Origin: Phoronis australis
Taxonomy: Eukaryota; Phoronida; Phoronidae
DNA: 64,000 nucleotides
Reading direction: 5' to 3'
NCBI GenBank assembly: GCA_002633005.1
Contig: NMRA01000360.1
Coordinates: forward strand, 314,758-378,757
Shown here: positions 30,189 through 43,252 of the stretch, in pieces
Position numbering within the stretch: the stretch's first letter is position 1
How the letters are laid out: the number at the start of each line of letters is the position of its first letter
Position numbers and translations under genes: made by a program
The notes under the pieces: generated by a model
Told to the model about the DNA's origin: nothing
The model's input: only the letters and a program-made list of their open reading frames with translations
Databases searched by the model: none

Positions 30189-33120
30189 CCCCCAAAAATT
30201 TTTCAGGCGTCAGGGCAGGGCTAAACCGTGGTAACCGACATAGGCATGGGGCGGGGACAGTCGAGAAAAAAAAAAGACTGCTAAATGCGAATAAGAGAGA
30301 AAACTCAAGAGAACATTTAACAACTCTGTATCATTGCATGGTTTCCCTTTTGAGGACCCTGGTCAGGACATCGTTGTTGGGGTCTCCGCTTTCGCAGCAC
30401 AGGTCGTCTAAACGCACTTGAAAATGCGCACGTAATGATTCATACATTATATTTCGAAAAATCGAAAGAAATTGTAAAGCGAAGCTTTTGTGGAGCGTAT
30501 TAATTTACTTGATTTTTAAATTCAATAAGTCAAAATTTTGCGATTGCAAAACCATATTTTTCCAGAGGCCCCTCTCTGGCAAGGGATAACGGAACAACAG
30601 TCGCTTTTTTCTCGAATTGTATATCACTTGAGAAGAACTGATGACCTGACAGATGTCATCAATTACTGCACATATCTTGATTTTTGGAAATATAGATATT
30701 TTCACATAGAGAGACCCCACGTCTGAAGGAGGATATTGATCACATTCAAGAGGCCATAGTTTTTATGTTTCTACTGACATATTCTTACGGAGAGAGGGCC
30801 CACTATTTTCCTGTTTTTTGTGAAATCGTGCAACCAACTTTCATGTTGAATAATGTCACTTTCTCCACCGTCGTCTGACCACACGACGGTAGAATGAACT
30901 ATCACTCTTTTCCAATCTCAATGATGTTTAGCTTTTCATTATTAAGGTGTCCCATATCACACGGGACCCTCTCTCTGTGAAGCAGCTCGGAGAAATGTCC
31001 CTTTGTCCCTCTATACATGTAAATCCGACACTGCCAAGTATTCACGAGGAAACTGTGATTCGAAATTCATCTTAAACACAAAACATTCGGGCTCAGCACA
31101 GTGGTATCAAAATATTCGACCCAAACAATAAAAAAATGTGAAAAAATACAATAGGATTGACCGCCATCGAAAGGGAGTCAGGAATTTTAAAGAACGAGAA
31201 CTTAGACCGCTGTTTGCTAATTACACAAAAGGACTATTTCCGATGGTTAGTTATAAAATAATGTTACTGTTTTCCATATTATCACAAGAATAGCATCTCT
31301 TTTAAAGATGGTTACTATGAGTTGTTTGTAAGAAATTCCCACATGTGGAAAACACTGCTGTCGAGGCTACCATTGGGGTGACCGTGTACATATCGAATGA
31401 GGGTACCCAAATACTCGCAATAATAATCACATCAAACAAACATTTCAGCGTTTTTGAGGTCAAGTTAAAGTCGTGAACCGTTATAGGTACCTCGAAAGAG
31501 CACAAATACACCTTACTATGAATGTCCCATTTCCCCCTGGTTATCCGTCAAAAATCTGCGAGCATGCCTGCGGAAATTGCTTATAACATTCCGTTTTTGT
31601 TAACAAATTCGTTGCTTTCTGATTTACACACCTGTAACATCCTTCGCCGCAGAGATAATAACTCTTGGGCTGTCTCCGGTGAGTCCATTCATACTTGAAT
31701 GTTGTTTAGGTAAATTGTATCTACGAAAAGCAACAGGTTAATAGGTGATTTTTGGCAATTAGAAGCTAACCTTTTGAGAAATGAACACGATTCAGGGAAT
31801 TTAGTTGAAGCCTGAAAATGGAAAAATTACAACTCGATCCCAAATAGTAAAGTGCACTTGAACGCTTTTTGCCTATCTAAAATAACTCTCAAAAACATTG
31901 ATGAAATTTAGACACTTCCTAAATGACAATAAATGCATTGCTTTTTGACTTCGGTACAAGATTTGTTGTTTAAAGGGGATCAAAAAGGAATTAAGTCATT
32001 AAATCAAAGTAAACACATTGCTCATGGATTTGATTGTTGGTTTCTTTTTGATTTACATGTTTATGTATCTAGGAAAGTGGACTGATTGAGAGATGACTTT
32101 TTTGACAATTAGAAGCTAATCTTGTAAGAAATGACAATACTTCAATGAACTTGGGTATCCGTGTTTCACCAAATTTCGCGAGGAAGTGTTATGTTATTTT
32201 TAGACCTAGACAAGTTACGCGTTCAGGTTACTATTTGGATGTTTTAGGCATCAAAAAGATGCACAGCCAAAATCACTTTTAGGGGGTACGAATTAAAAGT
32301 GATTCATGAACTACTTCTTCTGAGACTGCGAAATCCAGAGAAACACACGGACTAAATAGCATCACCTGTTCGAGTAAACGGAACATCGTCTCGGAAACTT
32401 CGATTGTTTCATCTATTTCGGGGAGTGAAAATGAGGCCTTGGGTCAAGATTCACTTTATCAGAGTGCAGTTTGGGGAATGTTAACTTGATTAGATCATGC
32501 GTTGGCGATATCCTTTGAAAGTGTGAGGTGCCGGAACCCCTTATGGCCTGTTTCAAAATCCGACAAAGGTCAATTACAAGAGCCCTGTATTTTGTTGGTG
32601 CGTGTCATTCAGTTGATTGGTGCCTGTCATTCAGTTATTTAAACAAATAGTTCTCAAATGTGGCACCCCTGTAAGTGACTATTATTTAAAATCTCTTAAT
32701 GACATATGGGTACTTGAGCTTCTGGTGGCTGCTGAGGGGAAGATATAATGGTACTGACAGAATTTCACCGAAGTACATAAAAAATTCGTCGAAAAAACAA
32801 TTTATTAGAGGACTGTTTAAGATTGGCAGCAATCACTTTGGGGTCGGATGATAGAACTTTCCAGAAAAACCATTCTGCATCTAAGTTCATTTTAAGGATT
32901 TTAATTTCGTACAAGAATATATCATAATTCTCAAAAAAATCATCCATAACAGTCAGTTCATTTTCGTGTATGCATAAGTATGTAAATCCGAAAAAAATGA
33001 CTTGAGGAAACCCGTCCAGGAAATTTTTCTGTTTTTTCCTCTAAAAATCAAGCATTTTCCTTGATTCCCGAAGTATTATCCAAGAAAAAAAGGCAAAACA
33101 AAATCGGAGAAAGTGTCAAA
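30189..33120. other. Intergenic sequence, mostly unrecognised
   Basis: No conserved coding exon is seen. The diverged dispersed repeat at 31050-31340 is listed separately. A block with GACAATTAGAAGCTAATCTT near 32.1 kb resembles one near 31.75 kb, an old local duplication. Confidence 0.45.
31050..31340. repeat. Diverged copy of the 1.7-kb repeat
   Basis: Ordered blocks shared with 2005-2215 include ATACAATAGGAT, GACCGCCATCGAAAG, AATTACACAAAAGGA and GTTGTTTGTA-like sequence. This shows that the 1.7-kb block at 1879-5315 belongs to a dispersed family. Confidence 0.55.
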
Positions 33121-33132
33121 CAGGAAAACTGC

Positions 33133-33201
33133 AAGCGCCACAGACTCAAACTCACGATCTGGCGTATAGAGCGCGCGTGCTTTACCACTGCACCACCAAG
33201 A
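33133..33201 (-). repeat. tRNA-Gly-like pseudogene or SINE head
   Basis: On the minus strand TTGGTGGTGCAGTGGTAAAG resembles the 5' half of tRNA-Gly, including box A, and GAGTTTGAGTCTG stands at box B. The anticodon stem does not pair properly, so this is not a functional tRNA. Confidence 0.4.
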
Positions 33202-35436
33202 TTTAACTCCTACTTTGATACTAAGAGACCTATTTGTTTATGGTCCACAGCGTTTGCCCGCGTAACCTTTTTTGTAATGCTTATTACATGTTTTATATTT
33301 TGTGCAATCAGTTCGTTACAAATTTGTTGTATTTAAAATAGTCTTCAATTGCCCAAAAGACCAAATCCGTTTATTGTGTTGGCAATAATGACGCGATTGT
33401 TTTGGAAATCGTCTTAAGTGAAGGTTTGACAAAGAGAGAATTAAAATTGATATATTACCAGCAGCTTCTGTTTTTTCATCATCACAAAGATTCCATTTTC
33501 TTTAAAAAATGAAGTAATTTTCTTCACTGCACAGTGGAGCAGACGACGGAAACGGTGTCGTAGTGCCCAGCGCCACTGCCGGTCGCCTGACTGAGATATC
33601 GCGGGAGAACCTATACTAGCCATAGTTCCGTTGCGATTGCGCAGTGTTCTGAATTTGAAACTTGAAATGGGATCTGAGGCCCCTCCCCCCAAACACTAAA
33701 ACTGCACACATTTAAATCTTGTTTCAGCCGTATAATTTTAATTACGGGGGGTTAATTAATAAACTCAACATTTCCCTACGCTCTTGCTTTTTTGTATTTG
33801 CGGCAGTCAAGAGGTGGGCCTCCTGGGCGCCCCCTAAATCCGCCTATGCAATGAACTGGATTAAAAGCGAGGATAGGATAGGATAGGATACCAGTAGAGG
33901 TGGAAACTGAGTGTGTTATTCATTCTGTGTGAATACAGGCCAGCAACGTAAACAAAAGTCAGCGACAGTAGAAAAATGCACTCCAAAAAGGCACAGCCAC
34001 AACTTTCTGATTGACATTTCTTGAACATGAATTAAGCACCGATTTGTATGTACAACAGACCACAAACTATATCCAATTCCTCCATCAGTCATGTCAGTTT
34101 GTTTACTTAAAGCGCCAGCAGTTGAGAATTCGACCAGCCAATCACAAACGCCGGTGTAAAAAGAATTCCCTAGGAAATTTAAATGATACCTGCGTGTTCT
34201 CTAGCCCCTAGCGGACATGATCTTGACATGGATTTGATGAATGTATCGTGATACATAATTCATCAATATTCCTGCTTAATATTCTTTTTAAAAAATGTAC
34301 GTATCGTATAGTCATTTTCCGTATTCGGGCATGTGGGCAATTTCGCATGCGCATGAAATCCCAACAAAGTGTTTTAGTACCCGGGCTTTGTTTTCGGTAT
34401 ATGTACACCACTCATTGCATCTGATAACCGAAGTATCGTTTATTTTTGCATGTAAAAGTACAAAAACTACACTTGAATCCGAAATTTTAGATATTTTGGG
34501 AGTAGTGAACCTTCGGGGTGTTGAACCTTGGAAGTAGAGAACCTTCGGAATAGTCACTTCGGAATAGTGGGTTGTTCCCATTACCAACGATAGTAACACG
34601 CAAAAAAGAATCAGATAAAAATTTCGTCAAGTCATTCTCCGACTAAACATTTCCGTCCAAGAGTGTAATGATCGAGGTGTAATCATTCATTAAGCACCCC
34701 TAATATGAAAGTTTGGCAGGAGGTAACGCGAGAACGTTCTCTATATGTAGCACATTACATCCAGTCCGAACTTGAGTCCCGAAAGTGTCGACGTTTGCAA
34801 AACATCAAAGGTCCACCGTTAAAGTCGAACCACCCCCGCGCAATGCTGGGTACAGAGCTAGTGCTTAAGTTTGAAGCTTACAACTCTAGGAATGGAACTT
34901 GAAACGAACTCCTGTGCCTGTCCTGTGCTTTCTAGAGCTTAGGATCCCGAGATTTCACGAGACTAGCAGCCGCGAGAGTTTGCACTGTGGCTGGTTGTCC
35001 ACTGGACTGAGTTTTGAACGAGTGTTGTAGTTATCAAATCAAGTCAAATGTCATTGCTTCGGTTTCACTTTGTCATTTTTATTGATAAAACTCGTTTTGT
35101 AAACAATATGATGACGTAATTAAGATCCTGAACGAAAATCTGCAGCCATTGTCCCTACTGATCAAACTCCATGTTAGGAATTTTTCCACAAGACATTTTT
35201 TGTATTAAAATCATGTTACAATATTTTACGGAAATAAGCGACATTTGGTTCTAAGTGTTTGTTCTGCAATCATAAATGAAGAGTTCACTATCAGATGTGT
35301 TTACGTAACTTACAAAAAGTACTCAAAGTTGGCACTGTGTTTACCAACGCAAAGATTTAAACCGATGGTATTTTAAATTATGATGAACTGGGTATGTGAT
35401 ATGGGAAAAATTACCAAGACGTCTGTATAACTCATG
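33202..35436. other. Intergenic sequence, nothing recognised
   Basis: No gene or long repeat is evident. A short GGATA pentanucleotide run lies at 33868-33890. Confidence 0.4.
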
Positions 35437-35545
35437 AGCGCACCCAGCCTTCAATATGGGGGGCTCGAATTCCTGACTTTGTGGACCTTTTGGTAACAAA
35501 AAGGCGGGCGGACTAAAAAAACAAAAAAAAACGGGAGCACCACTA
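35437..35545. repeat. Dispersed repeat fragment, relative of 6848-6940
   Basis: The blocks GCGCACCCAGCC, ATGGGGGG, GGCTCGAATT, GGACTAAAAAA and AACGGG occur in the same order as at 6.85 kb. A poly-A stretch is included. Confidence 0.4.
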
Positions 35546-36091
35546 TGGATTAATGGACTGAGTCATTTTNTTGAGTAGGTCACTTATAGATTCCAAAATA
35601 TCGTTGGCGCTGGAAATCCATTCACGGAAAGTCACGACATCGATAACTCGGCAATTGCCGTTCATCCGTAACTCATCGGATAATTCCGTACCCTGCGTGT
35701 GGGACCAAGGAGTTGCTCCGGACGAGCTTTTTGGGAAGCCTTTTTTGTGCTTTGACCGCGAATTTCTTGCGAATTCGGTACGTGGAGCAGGACACCGTAA
35801 GGGTTGTGGGAGAAAGAAAAATTCTTCATGATCTGTTGAACCTCTGTTTTGTATAAATTTATTGAGTTTTATGTTTGTTATGGACGGCTGAAGTGAGGCA
35901 CCCGTGGACAATGAATTTCTAGTCCGGAGTGTCATGGGGACGATCGGAAGCTGAGGGGGCCCGTGTTCCGGGAACCGGGGTAGCGGCCTCAGTAGTGCGC
36001 CGGGGTCACGTGATGGCCTCCCGACGTACGTGCAAAATGACCCGGGGCCGGGGGTCGTGAAAAGTGAAAGGCCCGTGCAAAACGGTACCAC
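35543..36091 (-). other. CpG-rich open frame of 182 codons, unknown
   Basis: This is the longest open frame outside RAB2 and the CHD gene and lies in a locally CpG-rich block. One N at 35570 interrupts it near the 3' end. The C-terminal half reads like protein (for example VVTFREWISSANDILESISD), but I recognise no domain. It may be a gag-like or pre-gag fragment of a retroelement, an unannotated exon, or chance in GC-rich DNA. I do not assign a function. Confidence 0.25.
35570..35570. other. Assembly gap (single N)
   Basis: A single N of unknown real length. No clear flanking duplication is seen here. Confidence 0.85.
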
Positions 36092-37330
36092 AGCCCGTTT
36101 TTAAAAGTTGAAATGTCTCTAAGTCGTTTTTAACGGGCTCTGAATGTAATGTGAACGGCAGGCTGTGGTCAACGGTCACTTCTGGGGCACCATCCCTATT
36201 GGTCTAGTGCCGGCTTTGGTCTATTAAATTCCTCCCTCATTCCACTTCCAAACAGATGAGGTGCGCATCTCTTTACGGTTATTGTTTCCTAGTTTAACGT
36301 AACTTTTATTCGGTTTCTTTGTCAGAAATTTCCATGCACTCAGTCAATTATTTACAGTAAAGAGACATCTGTCTGTGTGAATAACAATTGGTCATTCATC
36401 CGGGAACCTGTCAATTTGCTGGTCCATGATTGGCTACTTTCGGGGTCATTGTGTTCATGACACTATCATGAAAGCTAAGATGTGATTGGATGGGTGTAAT
36501 ATAATAAACCGTATTTATATTAGAAAAACTTCTCAAGAAAATTCGCTGAAACACAAACAAAAACAAGTGAACAAATTGAAAATACGTCTGAAACAATCTT
36601 CGAGCAAACATATTTTTTTAAAGATGAAAAAACACCGAAGTTTTATGATTTCTTAGTGCCATAGATTTTTTCTAACAGCCAATAAAAACGACGCTACTGT
36701 AATAGGCTTCAGTGCGAGCACGATGTATGATGTTGAATGCAGAGCGGCCCAAAGTCGACAAAATCTTCATTGAAATTTCTTCAAAAATTTGGGTAAAATG
36801 ACACGTAAGTATGTAACTTATGTAATCAAAATATGTACAGTTTCATTTTTCAAATGTCTTTGTGTTGTCTAGTAACCTAAATTCTCTTCACTGTCCCGTC
36901 ATTGTCCTGTTTTGGTGGACCAACCGACCCATCAAATCTCTTTACAAAATTGATCCGAAATGGCGATCAAAAGGTGTAATTTCATTGTTCTTACTTTGTG
37001 TCGTTCTAACATTAAGCAGAATAATATGTCGTTCTATTTGTGCACATTTTTATGATGGCTTATTAGGCAATGTTTTGAAATTATATACAGTGCACAGGGC
37101 CACACGTGGTCATTCTTTTCTTTATTGATTTGTCTTTGATAGGAAACCCTTGGCCGGTAGAATCTTCACTGAAAACGTATTCGTATGTGATGGGCAGATC
37201 AATTGCATTTTCTTTCAATTAATGTAGTCAGGGTGACCTCATCCTTCTTTCTGCACGTAACCTGTAGATTCCGCAAACATAGGGTTGGATTGTCAAATAG
37301 TGAGAAGCATGAGTTTCCTTTCAGATCGCA
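36092..37330. other. Intergenic sequence, nothing recognised
   Basis: No conserved open frame or repeat structure is apparent between the CpG-rich block and the foldback element. Confidence 0.4.
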
Positions 37331-37880
37331 GTAGACAATGACCATCGTCTGTGCTGGCGCTGCTAGCACAGACTATGGAGCTCCTATAGGAACTTCATGT
37401 GCCGGACGCCTTTCGGCGAGTTATGCCTCACACTGAGTAAAACATAAAGTCACGTTATAAATACCTTTTGCGCATAGAGGGACACCTTGGGAACTCGGAA
37501 CAAATACTCCCATTATCAAACTTTTTCCTCGAGCAGTCCCTGGTTCAGTTCCCAAAATCAGTCACTCGCCATTTTCACACTGCACACGCTAGGGGATATG
37601 TTCATCATGCCACCTGCCGGATGCATTGTTATAAATGGCCGAGTTACTGATTTTGGGAACTGAACAAGAAACTGCTTGAAGAAAAAGTTTGATAACTGAG
37701 TATTTGTTCGAGTTGAAAGGAATTAAATACATCGACGACCTCCTAAGGTGTCCATCTATGCGCAAAAGGTATTTATTACAATGTGACTTTGGTGTTTTAG
37801 TCAATGCGAGGCATAATTTGCCGAAAAGCTTCCGGCGTATGAAGCTCCTACTATGGAGAGACAATGGTCATTGTCCAAGA
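37331..37880. repeat. Foldback (long inverted repeat) element of about 550 bp
   Basis: The left arm from GTAGACAATGACC pairs with the right arm ending GGTCATTGTCCAA. Matching inner blocks include ATACCTTTTGCGCATAGA, TATCAAACTTTTTC and GTTCCCAAAATCAGT with their reverse complements. The unpaired centre is only about 50 bases (around 37575-37625). The left arm carries its own 9-bp-stem hairpin (GTCTGTGCT and AGCACAGAC) that the right arm lacks. This is a foldback or MITE-type element; no target duplication is obvious. Confidence 0.75.
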
Positions 37881-38389
37881 TCACAGTTGCTTTTGTGGAC
37901 CTGACTTTAGTTAAAAGCTCTTTTTTCTGGATTTGTGTCGGTTTCAGTGGTCCTAGTGGGCTATAGTCACTTGGGTGTGGTAATGGGAACTTATTTTGAT
38001 CTCTTAGAACATACCACATATAAGTGAAGAAGGGAGTACCGCAAATGCCAATACAGAGGAACACATCTGTGCCGTAAGTCAGATATAAATGTACTGAGCG
38101 CCTGGCGAGGTTCAGTATCTCACCACTACGTGGCGCTTATGTCGACCGCTGTGATTGGCTGCTATCATACATTGTCTGGCCCCAGTTGAAAGTGAAGTAG
38201 CGAGTAATTGCTCGCGTTAGGTGTTAGCAAGATTACAAACGTCACTAGACTTCCGGCACATCTGTGTAATGGTGTACGCTCTATTCCCTATCTTGACTAA
38301 TGGGTTCAATACTAGAGGTATGTTCTAACAGATCAATTTAAGCCCCACATGGGTGGGGTGTCCCTGCTTCATTTGTGCTCAGCAGTTTT

Positions 38390-38590
38390 ACTTCATGATT
38401 GAAGAAGATGATATACACCTGGCAATTGATTAAGCAATGTTATCTTGGCATTGTAGAAAAGTTGTCTGTACTTTTCTTGGTTCTGCCGAAAATCAAACCA
38501 GTGACTCCCTGAACCTGAGTCAAGCATCATAACTGTTTGACCAGCTGGCAATTGCCTATTGGCCAGCGATTTAGAGAGGCTGTAGCTCAA
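38390..38590 (-). repeat. tRNA-derived SINE-like copy
   Basis: On the minus strand TGCCAGCTGGTCA (38539-38550) is a box A-like site and GGTTTGATTTTC (38488-38499) stands at box B. The region aligns with 8430-8545, sharing CAATTG, GATTTAGAGAG and the box B position. Confidence 0.45.
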
Positions 38591-41500
38591 CACAACTGGA
38601 GTTTGCGTGATACTACACATGTGTGATCAGGATCAACTTCACTAGCTGTTTGAGATGATAATGCTTCCTGACTATTATATACTGCCGTATTTGACCAGGG
38701 CTTTTGATCTGTGAAGCTAAAAAATCAGAGGGTGGTCCTAGCCCTAGGGTGACCACGGGCTTTAAAAACAAAGTTTCTGAGAAGTCGATCAATCGGGTTA
38801 ATTCCCTGGGGCTACATTGACATCAGACTTCAAGTGAAAACGTCGAGCATCAGGAAAGTGTAGTTGATATAGTAAGGGACATTGTGCCCAGGAGTTCACT
38901 AGCACGACGTGGCTTTTTGTGTTACGCCAACCGTGTGTTTGACAAAAACTTTTTATTGTGAATGAAAAAGCAATTTTGTCGTTTCGATTTTGCATTCTTA
39001 ATATTACCAGTCACTTTTTGTTTCGAGGAAAAGTGCCCATGGGGGCTTCTCCCTTATTTACAAATAAGCACCGACGGGTGCTTCCTGTTGATAGGCCCTA
39101 TTCGAAATCCACTGTATGATCTCTCCCTCAGTTGCATTATATCTTGTTGAAATTTGCTAGGGTCGGGATTAGGTTGGGCATGTATATGTGGAGTTGGACA
39201 ATGATTATAGTAGTGTCATAATGTGATGATGGTATTCTGAATGATATCCCTCAGCATTATAGGTACACAATCATGTGGAGAATTAGCCCGTTACATCTTT
39301 CCATGGTTTGCCACACAGCACATCTACAAACTGCACATTGTGTGGGGAATTCAATGGATGTTGCTTTGCCTTTTACTCAACAAGTTCAGGTCTATGGTGC
39401 CATTGGGGGTGGAATGAAAATTACTTGCGTCCTATTTTCTTGTTTTCAACAAATTGAATTAACTAAACTGTGATAGGTAGTGTTATGAGAGAGCCCGTCT
39501 AAGGATGGTGACCAGCGCTCGAGGATATGAAAATTACCAGGTTCTCGTTTGCGACCTGTCCATAATCCCAGTTTGCAATGCCGAAATGCAGCTCACACGC
39601 AGTAAGCCCATGTTGCTCAACTTCGATGGCCTATAAAAAGGAAAACGGGTCATTTTTGTGTTGCAGCACCCATCCATGTATTCCTATTTGACTAAGACGC
39701 TGTTGGGTCAATGAATCTGGACTTGCCAGAGTTAAAATGCCCAAGCTGCATGGCTGCGACTAGTGAAAGTTGGCCAATCGCATTTCCAAATTTCAGTTCT
39801 CAAATATGACCGACAGCTGGTGAAGTTCATGTCCCATTCCAGAGTAATGTAAATAGATAGCAACAATCTAGTCATCTTCTGTCCGTTGGTTAATAATTCC
39901 ATAAAACTGAACTTCCATAAGGAAACATGCACACTATCAGACAGCTGAATTGGCTTGCCTGTGGCAGAAAGATGGTTGACTGCATCGTATTAAGTTTCTT
40001 TGACCTATAATTATGAAATTTAAATCCCATCCAGTTTCGTAGTTGGTTGTTGTTGCTCCCAGTTAGCAAGGTTGACTGAAATGTTGGTGCCAACAACATT
40101 TTGTTAGTTTAATTGTTACTACTAGTCGAACCATTGACATGTTGCATTTAATAAATTGTGTATCAATGTGTACAATGTGAAATCGATTCTTTATTCATTT
40201 TATACATACCCGGAATATCCGAAAATAGTCCCACCCATAAGTATGCCCGGCCCATGGGCACTCGTTCGGAAAATTTTCTAGAAGTACACCCGTGGGCATA
40301 TTTTTGGGAACTGTTTGTTTGTTTTAAAAGTCTGACGGATTGATTGTTCTGCTTGTACTATATGAAGGGTAGTTTTTACGCACTGCGTAAGCTGAATGTG
40401 AAATAAGTGCGGACGAATAAAATTCTAAATAGTAAGATACAACTGCCATGCATACTTTAGAAAGGCCGTGTTTATTTCAAATCTTCACAAATAGTGTTTG
40501 TTTAAAGTGGAACTTGCAAGCTAATTCCTCATCTCTGTGATTGCTTGGTCAAATTAGTTAGAAATGCAACATATAGTGACGATGTGAATACGAAGTATGT
40601 TGAAAATTGCCTAATGTTTTAGAATGAGTTATGTGTTGAAAGTGGTCAGTCGTTTCTAGTAAGTACATGACGTGGTGTTGGGGAATATCACAGCATGATG
40701 CGGGTTGTGTGAACCCCCAAAGGTCACCTATTTGCAAAGTTTTTTGTTTTCACATCTGCACTTTGTTAAGCGTAGATTATGTTAAAATAGCGTTGTCGTT
40801 TAGTTCCTGCTATACATCAGCATAGTTAGGAGCATGCCAATACGTCTTTAATAACAAAACCTACTCACAAACTTCGACACAGTTTTCGAAAATATGCCCA
40901 TTCCGCAAATACGTCGGGCGTATATACGGTTTCGTGTGACTGTTTTGAATGGTTGTTTTCTGAATATCCGCTCATGGGCAATTTTTGAGTTGTCAAAATG
41001 CCCAAGTCGATGAATTTAACCTAGCGCATCATTGGCTGTTATCAGCAGCAGATCTGTGTACCATACGCAAAAAAGCAGATTCGTTTGGAAATCAAGCCTC
41101 CAGTACGCAAGTGCACACGGCCAGGCAAAAATACTCAAATTCAGCAAATTCAAAAGATTATTAATTCGCTTGTTTCTCAATAGATACGCTGATTTGTAGT
41201 CGAAATGGACGAGGAAGAAGATTTTAAAGTTAGAAATTAAAATTGAAAAATCATTATTTTAGCCAAAAAGTTGAGCTACAAACTCAGAAAACTTGCTTCG
41301 CTTCATTCTCGAAATAGCCTGATAATCGGCGAATCGCGATGCCTCTTCTATCGCTATGTGTGTCACAGGCCTAACCTGTAAGCAACGACTTCTGTGATTT
41401 GTGTATTGCTTATTTACGGCTAAATACCTACTGTTGACATAATGGCAAAGCATGAGTGGTCGCATATTCTGAGCTGTGAAGAAAGTAGCTTCTGAAAGAA

Positions 41501-42425
41501 GGGTACATCTGTTTTTGCCACATTATTCCAAAGAATAACAATGTCTTATTCAAGGGACCGTGGAATTTATACCGCAAGTTTTATAGCATGTTTTTTTTGC
41601 GGACATCGTGACTGCACTGACTTCATAGCATGTTGAGCTGACGATAATACTTGAGCCACTGTCGAGCCTGGAGGTCTTTTCGTATGCAGTACGGTGATAC
41701 ATGTTCACAGACACTTGCAATGAATAATTATTCAAAACTTTTGTGAATGGTTATGAAAATATTGTCTGGTGCAAAACATTGTCCAGTGCAGACTCATCAA
41801 CACATTTTTGCAGATATGTTTTTGTGTTAAGAAATGAGGTGTACATTAGGCATGTATTAACATAACTAAGTTCAGTAAGGACATTTTTTATTGATTAACA
41901 TGATCTTTTCACTATAGGGTCTTTTCACTAAGCGCATTGTCTCTCAACTAAACAACTTAAATTATTCAGAAAATTGGTGATCAATTCACTATGTGTATTT
42001 TAGAAACTGTTTCAGAGGCAAGTACGGAAGTAGGAAAAGTACCCAGGCGCGTACCCAGGGGGAGGCTTGAATGAGTCCCCATTTGGCAAAGTGGGCAAAA
42101 AGGTCCTGAGAGAAACCAGCTCTGAACGCTGAGAAAAACCTGTTGTTTTTTTAGTTAGTGAAAGGTCCACTGCGAAAAATTCAACCCCCCTCCCCTATAT
42201 TTTAGGGTAAATTTGGTCTGTACGCAAAAATCAGCAACTTTACTGAAAAATCTGCAAATCTGGTGTTCAGAGTACTCCAATGCAGTTTTGGTGGTACGCA
42301 GGTCTGCAACAGGCATATACTTAGCCTCTCGCCCATTTGCCAATGCGACTAAGGAGGTGGTGAATGAGTAAAAATTCAGGTGGCGAGCGAATTTCCACAG
42401 GGCTTTTCCCTGTAGTCTTTTTACA
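38591..42425. other. Intergenic sequence, nothing recognised
   Basis: I see only short random open frames. Around 42048-42066 the string GCGCGTACCCAGGGGG looks like a DNA-transposon end, but its partner was not found. Confidence 0.4.
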
Positions 42426-42785
42426 TAGGTTTTAGCCTTTTTGCTAATAGACTGTGAGCGAGTTCTGAAGCATCGTTAGAAATAGTTTTGTTTTAGTTAT
42501 TTTTATTTTCAAAATGACATGGGCATGGAAACTAAATTTTGAATCGCCGTTGTCGTTGCATCGGAATTAGTAGTAACATAACATCTTAGCAGCGGGTTTT
42601 GGTAGTCGCGTTGTTGGGAAGGGTGCTTACCTAGACTTTTGTCTGTCACAAACCATTCATTACTTGTTCTGTTTATTTTTCAAAATTATCTCCCTTTTGT
42701 CGTAGTTTTGTTTCAAAGTTTCAGACTAGGTTGCGTGAAACTATTCAAGTGACCTTTTTTCATGTAGATTCAGCTTGCTATGTCA
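42426..42785. repeat. 360-bp direct repeat, copy 1
   Basis: This is essentially identical to 42893-43252 (one clear difference, AGCAGCGGG versus AGCTGCGGG) and ends against the N at 42786. Likely an assembly duplicate. Confidence 0.85.
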
Positions 42786-42786
42786 N
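42786..42786. other. Assembly gap (single N)
   Basis: The gap lies at the exact end of copy 1 of the 360-bp repeat. Confidence 0.9.
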
Positions 42787-42892
42787 ATCGTAGGGGGGCG
42801 CTTAACTGAGCAGTGGGCAGTTAAATCGAAAATCCACCTAAGGTAGGGGTGGGCGGTTAACTGAGCATGGGCGTTAACCCGAACGATTACGG

Positions 42893-43252
42893 TAGGTTTT
42901 AGCCTTTTTGCTAATAGACTGTGAGCGAGTTCTGAAGCATCGTTAGAAATAGTTTTGTTTTAGTTATTTTTATTTTCAAAATGACATGGGCATGGAAACT
43001 AAATTTTGAATCGCCGTTGTCGTTGCATCGGAATTAGTAGTAACATAACATCTTAGCTGCGGGTTTTGGTAGTCGCGTTGTTGGGAAGGGTGCTTACCTA
43101 GACTTTTGTCTGTCACAAACCATTCATTACTTGTTCTGTTTATTTTTCAAAATTATCTCCCTTTTGTCGTAGTTTTGTTTCAAAGTTTCAGACTAGGTTG
43201 CGTGAAACTATTCAAGTGACCTTTTTTCATGTAGATTCAGCTTGCTATGTCA
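42893..43252. repeat. 360-bp direct repeat, copy 2
   Basis: This is the second copy of 42426-42785, in the same orientation, preceded by about 106 bases of G-rich sequence (GGGCGGTTAACTGAGCATGG) not found before copy 1. Confidence 0.85.

Noticed and set aside
33133-33201. Functional tRNA-Gly on the minus strand
   Set aside because: The anticodon stem does not pair and the box B is altered, so it was kept only as a pseudogene or SINE head.
33818-33850. Transposon-end-like GCGCCCCCTAAATCCGCCTATG
   Set aside because: The pattern resembles known TIRs but no matching inverted end or target duplication was found in the window.
42048-42066. GCGCGTACCCAGGGGG, a transposon-end-like string
   Set aside because: No partner end was located; it may be a remnant only.
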